This document shows positions 24,502-32,490 of a stretch of DNA of 64,000 nucleotides, one piece after another. Made by a program: the position numbers and the translations under genes. This DNA is from JBBSIN01 sp038232055 (lineage in GTDB: Bacteria; Actinomycetota; Actinomycetes; JADGOV01). A model generated the notes under the pieces. It saw only the letters and a list, made by a program, of their open reading frames with translations. It was not told the DNA's origin and did not search any database. The stretch spans positions 1-64,000 of the forward strand of contig JBBSIN010000004.1 in NCBI GenBank assembly GCA_038232055.1, written 5' to 3'. Numbering within the stretch: position 1 is the stretch's first letter; each line of letters starts with the position of its first letter.

Positions 24502-26307
24502 GTGCGCGAGTTCACGACGCCGGCCTTGGTGACCCTCGGACCGCACGAGAACCTCACCGACATCGTGTTCCGCAACGCCGCCGAGCGCCCGGACGCGGTG
24601 TCTTTCTCCCGCAAGGTCGAGGGTCGCTGGACGGACGTGACGGCGCGCGAGTTCGCACAGGAGGTCACCGGCCTCGCCAAGGGCCTAGTCGCGGCGGACG
24701 TGCGGCCCGGCGACCGGGTGGGCCTTCTCGCCAAGACAAGATACGAGTGGACGTTGGCCGACTTCGCCATCCTCACGGCGGGTGCGGTCACCGTCCCGAT
24801 CTACGAGACGTCGTCCGCGGAGCAGATCGCCTGGAACCTCGCCGACTCGCAGGCGGTGGCGGTCATCCTCGAAAACGACAACCACCTGGCCACGTACGAC
24901 GAAATCAGCAGCGACGTGCCCGGCGTACGCGCGGTGTGGCAGATCGACCGGGGAGACCTGGACGCACTGGCCCAGTCGGGATCGGCCGTCGCCGACGAGG
25001 AGATCGCCCGCCGTCGAGGCGAGCTCTCCGGCGCCGCCCTGGCGACGATCCTCTACACGTCGGGCACCACCGGCCGGCCGAAGGGTTGCGAGCTCACGCA
25101 CGGCAATCTGCTCTTCGACGCCGTCACGACGACGCGCGCTCTGGCCGAGGTGTTCGGGGAGGGCTCATCGACATTGCTCTTCCTTCCCCTGGCGCACGTC
25201 TTCGCCCGGGTGATCCAGTTCGGCACGGTGGTGAGCCGCGCCCGCCTCGGACACACCGCCGACGTCAAGAACCTGCTGCCGGACCTTGCGGCGTTTCGAC
25301 CAACGTTCGTGCTGTCCGTCCCGCGGGTCTTCGAGAAGATCTACAACGGAGCGAAGACCACGGCGCAGGCCGCCGGCGCAGGCAAGGGCAAGCTCTTCGA
25401 ACGAGCCGACGCCCTCGCCGTGCGCTACAGCCAGGCGCTCGACACCGGCCGGCCCGCTCCGCTCCTCACGGCACAGCACGCGCTGTTCGACAAGGTCGTC
25501 TACTCGAGGATTCGCCACGCCCTCGGCGGCCAGGTGCGATACGCCGTCTCCGGTGGCGCGCCGCTGGGCGCGCGGCTCGGGCACTTTTTTCGAGGCGCGG
25601 GTATCCCCGTGCTGGAGGGCTACGGTCTCAGCGAGACATCCGCCGGGACCACGCTCAACCTGCCCGACTCAATGCGGATCGGTACCGTCGGCCGGCCTCT
25701 TCCGGGCGTCACTGTGCGGATAGCCGACGACGGCGAGATCCTGGTGCAGGGTGACAGCGTCTTCCGCGGCTACTGGCGCAACGACGCCGCGACCCGGGAG
25801 ACCCTCGAGCCGGCCGGCTGGTTCCACACCGGCGACCTCGGGGAGCTCGACGACGATGGCTTCCTGCGCATCACCGGGCGCACGAAGGAGATCATCGTCA
25901 CCGCCGGTGGCAAGAACGTCTCACCGGCCGTACTCGAGGACTCCCTGCGCTCGCATCCGCTCGTCAGCCAGTGCATGGTGGTCGGCGACCAGCGGCCCTA
26001 CGTCGGCGCGCTGATCACACTCGACGGGGAGGCGCTCGGTATCTGGAAGAAGGAGCATGCCAAGCCGCAGGATGCGACGGCTCGCGACCTTCGGGACGAC
26101 CCGGACCTGCGGGCGACGATCGAGGCGGCCGTCGAATCGGCCAACCGGACCGTCAGCCGGGCAGAGGCGATTCGCGCGTTTCGGATCCTCGACGTGGACT
26201 TCACCGAGGAAGCCGGCCAGCTCACGCCCACCCTGAAGGTCAAGCGCACGGTAGTGGCGGCGGAGTTCGCGCCGGAGATCGACGCCCTCTACGTCCAGGG
26301 CCGGTAG
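24502..26307 (+). CDS. fadD15: Long-chain fatty acyl-CoA synthetase (FadD15-like)
   Basis: A 601-residue adenylate-forming ligase that activates long-chain fatty acids to acyl-CoA using ATP. Motifs in order are the P-loop LYTSGTTGRPKGC, the A5 motif GYGLSETSAGTTLN, A7 GWFHTGDLGELDDDGF, A8 RITGRTKEIIVTAGGKNVSP and the C-terminal Lys region TPTLKVKR. Length and order match FadD15 of M. tuberculosis, and the neighbours (SRPBCC protein upstream, PimB-type gene downstream) support that. The start is GTG 24502. An operator-like repeat lies upstream. Confidence 0.92.
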   Translation: MREFTTPALVTLGPHENLTDIVFRNAAERPDAVSFSRKVEGRWTDVTAREFAQEVTGLAKGLVAADVRPGDRVGLLAKTRYEWTLADFAILTAGAVTVPIYETSSAEQIAWNLADSQAVAVILENDNHLATYDEISSDVPGVRAVWQIDRGDLDALAQSGSAVADEEIARRRGELSGAALATILYTSGTTGRPKGCELTHGNLLFDAVTTTRALAEVFGEGSSTLLFLPLAHVFARVIQFGTVVSRARLGHTADVKNLLPDLAAFRPTFVLSVPRVFEKIYNGAKTTAQAAGAGKGKLFERADALAVRYSQALDTGRPAPLLTAQHALFDKVVYSRIRHALGGQVRYAVSGGAPLGARLGHFFRGAGIPVLEGYGLSETSAGTTLNLPDSMRIGTVGRPLPGVTVRIADDGEILVQGDSVFRGYWRNDAATRETLEPAGWFHTGDLGELDDDGFLRITGRTKEIIVTAGGKNVSPAVLEDSLRSHPLVSQCMVVGDQRPYVGALITLDGEALGIWKKEHAKPQDATARDLRDDPDLRATIEAAVESANRTVSRAEAIRAFRILDVDFTEEAGQLTPTLKVKRTVVAAEFAPEIDALYVQGR

Positions 26308-26367
26308 CCGTCGCAGGCCGAGGTCGTCGGTTTCCGCGACGAGGTCATCCGTTCGCTACCCGACGAG

Positions 26368-26561
26368 CTATCGCAGCAGTCGAACTCGGACCGGAAGGTC
26401 CAGGTCTGCCCAGGCGCGATCCGCGGTGAGCGCCTCAGCGGGGGCGCTTCGGAGGGCGAGAGAAACCCCAGCGTCGCGGCGGGCGGCTCAGCGGCGACCG
26501 TTTCGGCGCCCGGTTCGTCGTGGACAAGCGCCAGGACGGCGGAAGCGTCGAGGACCGTCAC
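26368..26561 (-). pseudogene. Remnant of a PIN-domain (VapC-type) toxin gene
   Basis: The GTG-started frame opens MTVLDASAVLALVHDEPGAE, the typical N-terminus of a PIN toxin with its first acidic residue, but then loses similarity after about 24 codons. In a different reading frame just before the TAG at 26368-26370, the sequence ALTADRAWADLDLPVRVRLL reads as a typical PIN C-terminus. About 80 central residues, including the other catalytic acids, are missing. This is therefore an internal deletion with a frame change, and the product cannot be an active RNase. Its start overlaps the preceding antitoxin-like gene by four bases. Confidence 0.75.
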
Positions 26562-26722
26562 TCGGCGGCCGCAGCAGCGCGACGCTCAGCCAGCAGCTCG
26601 TCGACGAGGGAACGGGTCCTGGGGACCGGCGCGGCCAGGCCGCGCAGTTCAGCCGCGGCGTCCTGAGGTCGCTGGAGCACGAGCCTTGCACCGGCGAGAT
26701 GCAGGACGAGCGTGGCATTCAT
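26558..26722 (-). CDS. Probable antitoxin of the decayed PIN toxin
   Basis: A 54-residue protein starting MNATLVLHLAGARLVLQRPQ and ending in a charged helix, TRSLVDELLAERRAAAAAE, of the type found at the toxin-neutralising end of type II antitoxins. The four-base overlap with the PIN remnant is the usual antitoxin-toxin arrangement. The DNA-binding family cannot be assigned, and with its toxin broken the gene may itself be decaying. Confidence 0.5.
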   Translation of the reverse strand: MNATLVLHLAGARLVLQRPQDAAAELRGLAAPVPRTRSLVDELLAERRAAAAAE

Positions 26723-26831
26723 GACCGGGGTGTGCCACCAACCGCGTTGGCGTGCCCGAGCCGGGACTCGTTCTGCATCAGTGGGAGCTTCATCAGTGGT
26801 GGGGGCGGTCCTACCGCGGTAGCATACAGGT

Positions 26832-27062
26832 ATGAAGCTCAGCGTGAGCCTGCCGGCGGAGGACGTGGCTCTCCTGGACGAGTACGCGCGCGAAACTGGC
26901 CTGCGGTCGCGCTCCACTGCCCTCCAACACGCGATCCGACTTCTCCGCCACGCGGATCTCGAGCAGGACTACGCCGCGGCATGGGGCGAATGGGAATCAT
27001 CGGGAGAGCGAGCGGTCTGGGAAGACACGCTCGCCGACGGGTCGACAGATGCTGCGAGGTGA
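26832..27062 (+). CDS. mazE: MazE-type ribbon-helix-helix antitoxin
   Basis: A 76-residue antitoxin. Residues 1-45 form a ribbon-helix-helix DNA-binding fold (MKLSVSLPAEDVALLDEYAR, then GLRSRSTALQHAIRLL). The acidic C-terminus (EWESSGERAVWEDTLADG) would wrap the toxin. It overlaps the mazF start by 14 bases, the normal order and coupling of a type II system. It is expected to repress its own promoter, in the short divergent region shared with the decayed PIN locus. Confidence 0.88.
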   Translation: MKLSVSLPAEDVALLDEYARETGLRSRSTALQHAIRLLRHADLEQDYAAAWGEWESSGERAVWEDTLADGSTDAAR

Positions 27063-27396
27063 GATTCGCCTGACGAACCTCGAGCCCACGCGGGGCAGCG
27101 AAGCGGACAAGCGTCGCCCCGCGGTCATCGTCAGCAATGACCGGGCTAACGCAACGGCCGCCCGACTGGGGCGAGGCGTGGTGACCGTGGTCCCAGTCAC
27201 GAGCAACGTCGCTCGGGTCTTCCCCTTTCAGGCCTTGCTACCGGCCGGGCTGACCGGGCTGCGTGTCGACTCGAAGGCACAAGCCGAGCAGGTGCGGTCG
27301 GTAGCCGTCGAACGTCTCGGGCCTCCCCTGGGCCGGCTCCCGGCACACGTCATGGCCGAGGTGGACGAGGCCCTCCGATTGCACCTTCAGCTGTAG
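27049..27396 (+). CDS. mazF: MazF-type endoribonuclease toxin
   Basis: A 115-residue PemK/MazF toxin that would cleave mRNA at short sequences when free of antitoxin. It has the N-terminal strand pattern GEIRLTNLEPTRGSEADKRR, the PAVIVSNDRAN motif, VVPVTSNVARVFPFQ and the conserved helix AQAEQVRSVAVERLG. The length is normal and no residue break is visible, so the module appears intact, unlike the adjacent PIN remnant. Confidence 0.92.
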   Translation: MLRGEIRLTNLEPTRGSEADKRRPAVIVSNDRANATAARLGRGVVTVVPVTSNVARVFPFQALLPAGLTGLRVDSKAQAEQVRSVAVERLGPPLGRLPAHVMAEVDEALRLHLQL

Positions 27397-27501
27397 CGTC
27401 GTGCCGGCGATGACGAGCGGCACCCTCCACAGCTGGGCCGCGGCCGCGTGCTTCAGCGGCTCGAGATGACGCTCAACGGTCAGCAGGGCCTGCACCTGGG
27501 A

Positions 27502-27993
27502 ATGAACTGCTGTCCGAGTTGCGGACTGGCCGCGGTCGACACCGGCGGCCCACGGCCGGCCGAACACGCGGCCTCGGCGGCGTGTTTCGACCGGTACGGC
27601 CAGCTGCTAGCCCGCTCCTACAGCAACGCCGCGTACCGATCGGCCCATCAGTTGGTCGTCGACGCCTACGCCGCGCAGCACGCGGGCGGAACCAGTCGTC
27701 GCCAAGTGCAAACCGTCGCGCTGTGCCTGATGACGCTATGCCTGTTCGTCGAGGACGGGGTCGACCCGCGAAACGGCCCGCGGCTGCACCAGCTCATGGT
27801 CCAGCACCGGCCAGCCTTCACCTGGTTGCAGCCGCCGCCTCAGCGCGACCTGCTCACCGTCGCCGACGTGCTGGGCGCCGCGGACGCCGCTGAGCATCAG
27901 CGGCTCGTCCGCGACTGGGCACATCAGGTCTGGCAGGCATGGCAGCCTCACCACCTCACCGTCCGGCAGTGGCACCGGCAAGCGCTGCCCTGA
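27502..27993 (+). CDS. DUF5946 family protein
   Basis: A protein of 163 residues from ATG 27502; GTG 27448 and ATG 27466 are longer in-frame options. The N-terminus has a CxxC pair (CCPSCGL). It is followed by CFDRYGQLLARSYSNAAYRS, HQLVVDAYAAQHAGGTSRRQ and VALCLMTLCLFVEDGVD, the arrangement of DUF5946 proteins. The function is unknown; the cysteine pair may bind a metal. The gene lies directly after mazEF and may be part of the same accessory segment. Confidence 0.7.
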   Translation: MNCCPSCGLAAVDTGGPRPAEHAASAACFDRYGQLLARSYSNAAYRSAHQLVVDAYAAQHAGGTSRRQVQTVALCLMTLCLFVEDGVDPRNGPRLHQLMVQHRPAFTWLQPPPQRDLLTVADVLGAADAAEHQRLVRDWAHQVWQAWQPHHLTVRQWHRQALP

Positions 27994-28047
27994 AGCGACT
28001 CCGCCGATTCGTCGGGCCGGCCGGCCTCAGCAATCTCTGCACGGGGT

Positions 28048-28130
28048 GATCGTCGGAGGAATCGTCCGAGGAAAGCTTGGCTGCCCACCTGCGGAAACGG
28101 GCTGGCAGCCGCTCGGACGATCCCTCGGGC
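28048..28130. promoter_or_regulatory. Inverted operator-like motifs upstream of the two-component system
   Basis: ATCGTCCGAG (28061-28070) and CTCGGACGAT (28112-28121) form a perfect 10-base inverted repeat. GATCGTCGGAGG lies just before the first arm at 28048-28059. The reverse complement of 28116-28128 is CCGAGGGATCGTC, identical to the 13-mer upstream of the fadD15-like gene. The elements precede the chosen kinase start by 55-137 bases. Confidence 0.55.
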
Positions 28131-28184
28131 GACCTTGCCGGTGCGCCGGTTGTCCGCCTCCGACCGGTCGTGCGACGCTGGTGC

Positions 28185-29420
28185 GTGAACACTCCGGGAC
28201 CGGATGAACCGTACGCAGCGGCGTACCGCCGGCTCTCCGAGCCGAGTACGCCGGCCCGGCAGCTCTCCACCGACCCGGACGCCGCCTCGATCGCGGCCGA
28301 GTTGCTTCGCACCCTGGCGCGGGTGGCGCCGTACGACGGCGGCGCTGTGCTCGTCGCCGGCCCGGGCGCGGGGCTGCACGAGCTCGCAGTGCTATCCCCC
28401 GGCGGCGGCGGCAGCGGAAAGGCGCCGGCCGGGCAATGGGACGTCGGGCTGGCGTCCCAGACCGCGATCGCCGACGCGTGGCGCACGGAGCAGGTGCAGG
28501 TACGCGACCGCCAGCACCAGATGCAGGGACAGCGGCAGGGGCCTCGCCGTGGCAGTGCACTCGTCCTGCCGCTGCGCGTCGGTCCCCGGACCGTCGGACT
28601 GGTCGCGGTCGAGACCGGGCGTAGTCGCGCATACCCGCCCGTCGTGGTGACAGCAGCCGAAGCCGCGGCCCACGACCTGGCGCTGCGCCTGGACACGGCC
28701 CTGATCGTCGACGAGGTCCGCACGCTGGCCACCACCGAGGAGCGGCGACGGCTGGGCCGAGAGATCCACGATGGCGTCGCCCAGGATCTGGCCTCGCTGG
28801 GTTACGCGCTCGACGAGCTGGTCGCCGACGTCGAGGGCGGCGACAGCGCCCTGCTTGCCGGGTTGTGCCGAATCCGCGAAGAGCTCTCCGGCGTGCTCCG
28901 GGAGGTGCGGCAGTCCATCTCCGACCTTCGTACCTCGATCGACGAGCATGGCGGGTTGGGTGGCGCCGTCGCTGAGTACGCCCGCGGCGTGGGCACGACC
29001 GCGCCGTTCCGCGTGCACCTGCGCCTCGACGGGACGACCGCACGGCTTCCCGCGGGCGCCGAGGCCGAGCTGCTCCGGATCGCCCAGGAGGCGATCACGA
29101 ATGTGCGTAAGCACGCGCGAGCCAGCAACCTGTGGGTCACCTGTCTCGTCACCCCGCCGTCGGCGCTGCTGCGCATCGAAGACGACGGCGCCGGGCTGCC
29201 CCCTGGTGCGCGCCCGGGCAGCTACGGCCTCGAAATTATGAAAGAGCGTGCCCAACGGCTCAGTGCGTCGTTATCCGTACGGGAGCGGGAGCCGAACGGC
29301 ACCCTCGTGGAGGTCACCCTCGGCCACCCGGCCGGGGAGCCCGTCACGGGACGCTCCAGCGGGGACAGGCGACGGGAGAAGCATGCCCACGAAGGAGCCG
29401 ACCAGCGTCCTGCTGGTTGA
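28185..29420 (+). CDS. NarL-type sensor histidine kinase with GAF-like domain
   Basis: A soluble 411-residue kinase with no membrane helices. A GAF-like sensor region spans about residues 20-165. The HisKA_3 dimerisation domain follows (RRLGREIHDGVAQDLASLG), with the phosphorylated His near 195. The HATPase domain has an N-box AQEAITNVRKHARASN, then DDGAGL and GSYGLEIMKER. The start is uncertain: GTG 28185 is chosen because longer forms would read through the inverted repeats upstream. The gene overlaps the response regulator by 38 bases, giving a coupled two-component system. The signal is unknown but probably cytosolic. Confidence 0.88.
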   Translation: MNTPGPDEPYAAAYRRLSEPSTPARQLSTDPDAASIAAELLRTLARVAPYDGGAVLVAGPGAGLHELAVLSPGGGGSGKAPAGQWDVGLASQTAIADAWRTEQVQVRDRQHQMQGQRQGPRRGSALVLPLRVGPRTVGLVAVETGRSRAYPPVVVTAAEAAAHDLALRLDTALIVDEVRTLATTEERRRLGREIHDGVAQDLASLGYALDELVADVEGGDSALLAGLCRIREELSGVLREVRQSISDLRTSIDEHGGLGGAVAEYARGVGTTAPFRVHLRLDGTTARLPAGAEAELLRIAQEAITNVRKHARASNLWVTCLVTPPSALLRIEDDGAGLPPGARPGSYGLEIMKERAQRLSASLSVREREPNGTLVEVTLGHPAGEPVTGRSSGDRRREKHAHEGADQRPAG

Positions 29421-30054
29421 CGACCACGAGCTCATCCGTAATGGCCTCCGGGCCGCGTTCCAGCGTGACGGCGGGTGCCGGGTCGTCGGCGAAGCCGGCA
29501 CCCTGGCGGCCGCGGTCGCCCTCACCGCGAGGCTGCGCCCCGACGTCGTCGTGATGGACGTCAACCTGCCGGACGGCAGCGGCATCGAGACCGGTCGCGA
29601 CCTGCGCCGGCGCTATCCGACGCTCGGCATCGTCATCCTCACCATGTACTCCGGCGACAAGCAGCTTTTCGGGGCGTTGGAAGCCGCCGCGTCGGCGTTC
29701 GTCGCCAAGGACGCGCCAGCGGCCGACGTCGTGACCGCGACGAAGCATGCCGCGACGTCGCCCACCGCATTCACCGCCGCCGACCTCGCCGGTGCGATGC
29801 GGCGCCGGCTGGCGCCCACGGGCCGGCAGCTGTCCAGACGTGAGCGGGAGGTGCTCGACCTGCTCGCTGAAGGACTGGGAGTGGCGGCCATCGCACGACG
29901 GCTGTTCATCAGCGAGTCCACCGCGAAGACGCACGTCTCCAAGCTCTACGACAAGCTCGGCGCCAGCAACCGGGCGCAGGCACTGATGGGCGCGATGCGC
30001 CTCGGCCTCGTGGGGGCTGCGGCCGGGCCCGACCAGCGCTACGGCAGCGCCTGA
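29383..30054 (+). CDS. NarL/FixJ-family response regulator
   Basis: A 223-residue regulator. The receiver domain spans residues 8-125 with the acidic pair LVDDHE, phospho-acceptor D59 in VVVMDVNLPDGSG and Lys in FVAKDAPA. A LuxR-type HTH spans about 155-215 (LSRREREVLDLLAEGLGVAA, then STAKTHVSKLYDKLGASN). The ATG follows GACGGGAGAAG. It is coupled to the upstream kinase. Its 3-prime end overlaps the convergent PimB-like gene by 16 bases. It may bind the GATCGTCC-type repeats upstream of its own operon and of fadD15, which is inference. Confidence 0.92.
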   Translation: MPTKEPTSVLLVDDHELIRNGLRAAFQRDGGCRVVGEAGTLAAAVALTARLRPDVVVMDVNLPDGSGIETGRDLRRRYPTLGIVILTMYSGDKQLFGALEAAASAFVAKDAPAADVVTATKHAATSPTAFTAADLAGAMRRRLAPTGRQLSRREREVLDLLAEGLGVAAIARRLFISESTAKTHVSKLYDKLGASNRAQALMGAMRLGLVGAAAGPDQRYGSA

Positions 30055-31178
30055 CGCTCCCCAGCCAACAGCTCGCGCAACCGCGCCGCGAGCACGTCCC
30101 AGCGCCACTCGCGCTCGACCCAGTCGCGTCCGGCGGCTCCCATGGCGGCGCTGCGTTGCGGGTCCGCGAGCAGCCCGCCCACCGCGTCGGCGACTTCTAC
30201 GGTGTCGTGCCCGTCGACGACCAGCCCGGTCCGGCCGTCGAGCACCGCGTCCGGCGCTCCGCCGGAGCGCCCCGCGACGACCGGCAAACCCGTCGCCGAC
30301 GCCTCGAGGTAGACGATGCCGAGTCCCTCCACGTCCAGCCCGCCGCGACGGGTTCGGCACGGCATCGCGAAGACGTCGCCCGCCGCGTAGTACGCCGGTA
30401 GCCCGTCCCACGGCACGGAACCGGTGAGCGTGACGTCCGCGGCGACGCCGACTTCGGCCACGACGCGACGGAGGCGGGCGGCGTCCGGTCCGCCTCCGAC
30501 AACCAGAAGCGCGGCATCCGGCACCCGCCGCTGGATCCTCGGCAGCGCCCTGACGAGCACGTCCTGTCCCTTGCGCGGCACGAGCCGCGACACGCAGACG
30601 ATGACGGGTCGCCCGGTCAGCCGGTAGCGGCGCCGTACGTCGGAGCCGTCGACGTCCGGCGAGAAGGCCCTCGTGTCGACGCCGGGCGGAAGCCGGACCA
30701 GTCGCTGGGCGGCGGCACCCAGGGCGGCGGCGATCCGGCGTCTGGTGTAGTCGCCGAGGTAGGTCAACGTGTCGACCTCGCTGCCGATGCGGGCAAGCAT
30801 CGAGCGGGCCACCGGAATCGACGCCCAGCCGGCCTCGTGCCCGTGCGTGGAGGCGACCACCCGCTCGATGCCGGCTCGGCGAAGGCCGCCGGCCAGCAAC
30901 CCAAGCGGCGCGGCGGCCCCGAACCAGACCGCCGAGCAGGCTTCGGCGACCGCGATCTGCCGGGCTCGCCGCAGGACCGCGGGCACCGGGAGCATCAACC
31001 GGGCGGGGTGACGGATCACCGGGAACGGCTGCTCGGCGTCGTACGCCGCCGCACCCGGCCACGACGACGCGTAGACGACGATCTCGCCGTCGGGCTGGCG
31101 CGTTGCCAAGGAGCGCACGAACGCCTGAATGCCCCCCGGCCGTGGCGGGAAGTCGTTGGTGACCACGAGGGTGCGCAC
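30039..31178 (-). CDS. pimB: GT4 glycosyltransferase, PimB'-like phosphatidylinositol mannoside mannosyltransferase
   Basis: A 379-residue GT-B enzyme. It contains VVTNDFPPRPGGIQAFVRSL, THGHEAGWASIP, the donor-site VSRLVPRKGQD and the retaining-GT motif EGLGIVYLE (E-x7-E). These match PimB', which uses GDP-mannose to add the second mannose to phosphatidylinositol monomannoside at the inner membrane face. The start is GTG 31178. It lies four bases after the M48 protease stop on the same strand. In M. tuberculosis the equivalent (Rv2188c) is also near fadD15, which supports the call. Confidence 0.85.
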   Translation of the reverse strand: MRTLVVTNDFPPRPGGIQAFVRSLATRQPDGEIVVYASSWPGAAAYDAEQPFPVIRHPARLMLPVPAVLRRARQIAVAEACSAVWFGAAAPLGLLAGGLRRAGIERVVASTHGHEAGWASIPVARSMLARIGSEVDTLTYLGDYTRRRIAAALGAAAQRLVRLPPGVDTRAFSPDVDGSDVRRRYRLTGRPVIVCVSRLVPRKGQDVLVRALPRIQRRVPDAALLVVGGGPDAARLRRVVAEVGVAADVTLTGSVPWDGLPAYYAAGDVFAMPCRTRRGGLDVEGLGIVYLEASATGLPVVAGRSGGAPDAVLDGRTGLVVDGHDTVEVADAVGGLLADPQRSAAMGAAGRDWVEREWRWDVLAARLRELLAGERQALP

Positions 31179-31182
31179 ACCT

Positions 31183-32490
31183 TCAGCCCGCCGGCGGCGG
31201 CACCGGGACGCCGTGCTGACGCGCCCAGTCGCGGGCGAGCGCAATGCGCTCCGGTGAGGTGGGGTGGTCGGAGAAGAGTCCGTAAACCAGCGGGTTCGGG
31301 TCCAGGTCCGACAGGTTCGTCTTGGCCAGCCGCACCTCGGAGGCGACGAAGGAGACTGGGTCGCGGGTGAGGTCGAGCGAGTGCACGTCGGCCCGTGCCT
31401 CGATCCGCCGCGTCACGAGGTTCTGGGCCGGCATGACCAGAAACGTGATCAGGGCCGACAGGAACAGCAGCAGGGCCACGGACCGTGGGTCGCCGGCCGA
31501 GGTGGCGCCGGTGCGACGCAACAGCGGCGGCCAGCTCATCGCCAGGAAGATCAGGCAGACGCCGGCGGCCATCGCGAACGCACCCTCGATGGTCCCGTGC
31601 AGCACGTCGTTGCGCTTGGCGTGGCCGAGCTCGTGCGCGACGACGAGCCGCACCTCGTCTGGTGAGGCGCGTAGCAGCGTGTCGTAGACGACGATCCGCC
31701 TGGTGCGCCCATACCCGGAGACGTAGGCGTTGAGGGCCGTCGTCCGTCGGGAGGCGTCGGCGACCAGGACGTCGTCGACGCGCACGCCGTCACGTCGAGC
31801 CAGGTCGAGCAGCGAGGTGCGCAGGTCACCAGCCGGAAGTGGGGTGAACCGGTTGAATACCGGCTCGACGACGACGGGGAACAGAAAGGACGCGACCAGG
31901 ACGAGTACGGCGCCGCCCAGCGCGACCGGGAGCCACCAGTGCCGCGGAAACCCCCGGGCGAGGAGATAAAAGCCGAGGATCACCACCGGAAGCAGCACGG
32001 CGGCGATCGCGAGACCTCTGGCTTGGTCGCCGAGCCAGCTCAGCCAGGTCTGCGTCGAAAGACCGTACCGGCGCAGGACGACCTCAGCCCACACGTCGAA
32101 GGGTAATGCGAGAAGGCGGCCGAGCACGGACACCGCCAGGCCGCCGATGACGGCCTGAGCCACCCAGCCGCCGCCCAGCGGTCGGCCGGCGGCATGGACG
32201 AGCCGACCGCCGACCGGGGTCAGCGCCAGGGCGCCCGCGACTGCGAGGCCGACGGCCAGCGACGCGTAGGCCGGCGGTCGTACGGCGCGGTGGAATGCAT
32301 CCTCCCGGGCGAGGTCGTGGGCGGCGAAGTCGGCCTGCGGGTCGACGGCGACGCGGCCGCCGGGAACCCGGCCGGGCAACGGCGACCACGGGGTCGACCA
32401 GAGGATGAGCGCGAGTAGCGCGCCGCCGAGGATCAGCAGTCCGGTGAGCGCGGCCCAGCGCGCGGCAGCCGGCATGCTCGACACACTCAC
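31183..32490 (-). CDS. M48 (Ste24/CAAX-type) membrane metalloprotease
   Basis: A 435-residue integral membrane zinc protease with hydrophobic segments near residues 12-30, 75-95, 115-135, 155-180, 190-215, 305-325 and 340-360. The zinc site is VVAHELGHAKRND with the downstream Glu in RRIEARADVHSLDL, and the C-terminal DHPTSPERIALAR matches Ste24-like proteins. It may clip membrane or lipid-modified proteins. The GTG start overlaps the stop of the upstream peptidase gene (GTGA, 32487-32490); an ATG five codons later is possible. Confidence 0.88.
   Translation of the reverse strand: MSVSSMPAAARWAALTGLLILGGALLALILWSTPWSPLPGRVPGGRVAVDPQADFAAHDLAREDAFHRAVRPPAYASLAVGLAVAGALALTPVGGRLVHAAGRPLGGGWVAQAVIGGLAVSVLGRLLALPFDVWAEVVLRRYGLSTQTWLSWLGDQARGLAIAAVLLPVVILGFYLLARGFPRHWWLPVALGGAVLVLVASFLFPVVVEPVFNRFTPLPAGDLRTSLLDLARRDGVRVDDVLVADASRRTTALNAYVSGYGRTRRIVVYDTLLRASPDEVRLVVAHELGHAKRNDVLHGTIEGAFAMAAGVCLIFLAMSWPPLLRRTGATSAGDPRSVALLLFLSALITFLVMPAQNLVTRRIEARADVHSLDLTRDPVSFVASEVRLAKTNLSDLDPNPLVYGLFSDHPTSPERIALARDWARQHGVPVPPPAG

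Noticed and set aside
26308..26367. Forward reading frame after the fadD15 stop (AEVVGFRDEVIRSLPDEL)
   Set aside because: It looks protein-like but has no start codon, follows a stop directly and lies next to the PIN remnant; not enough to call a gene.
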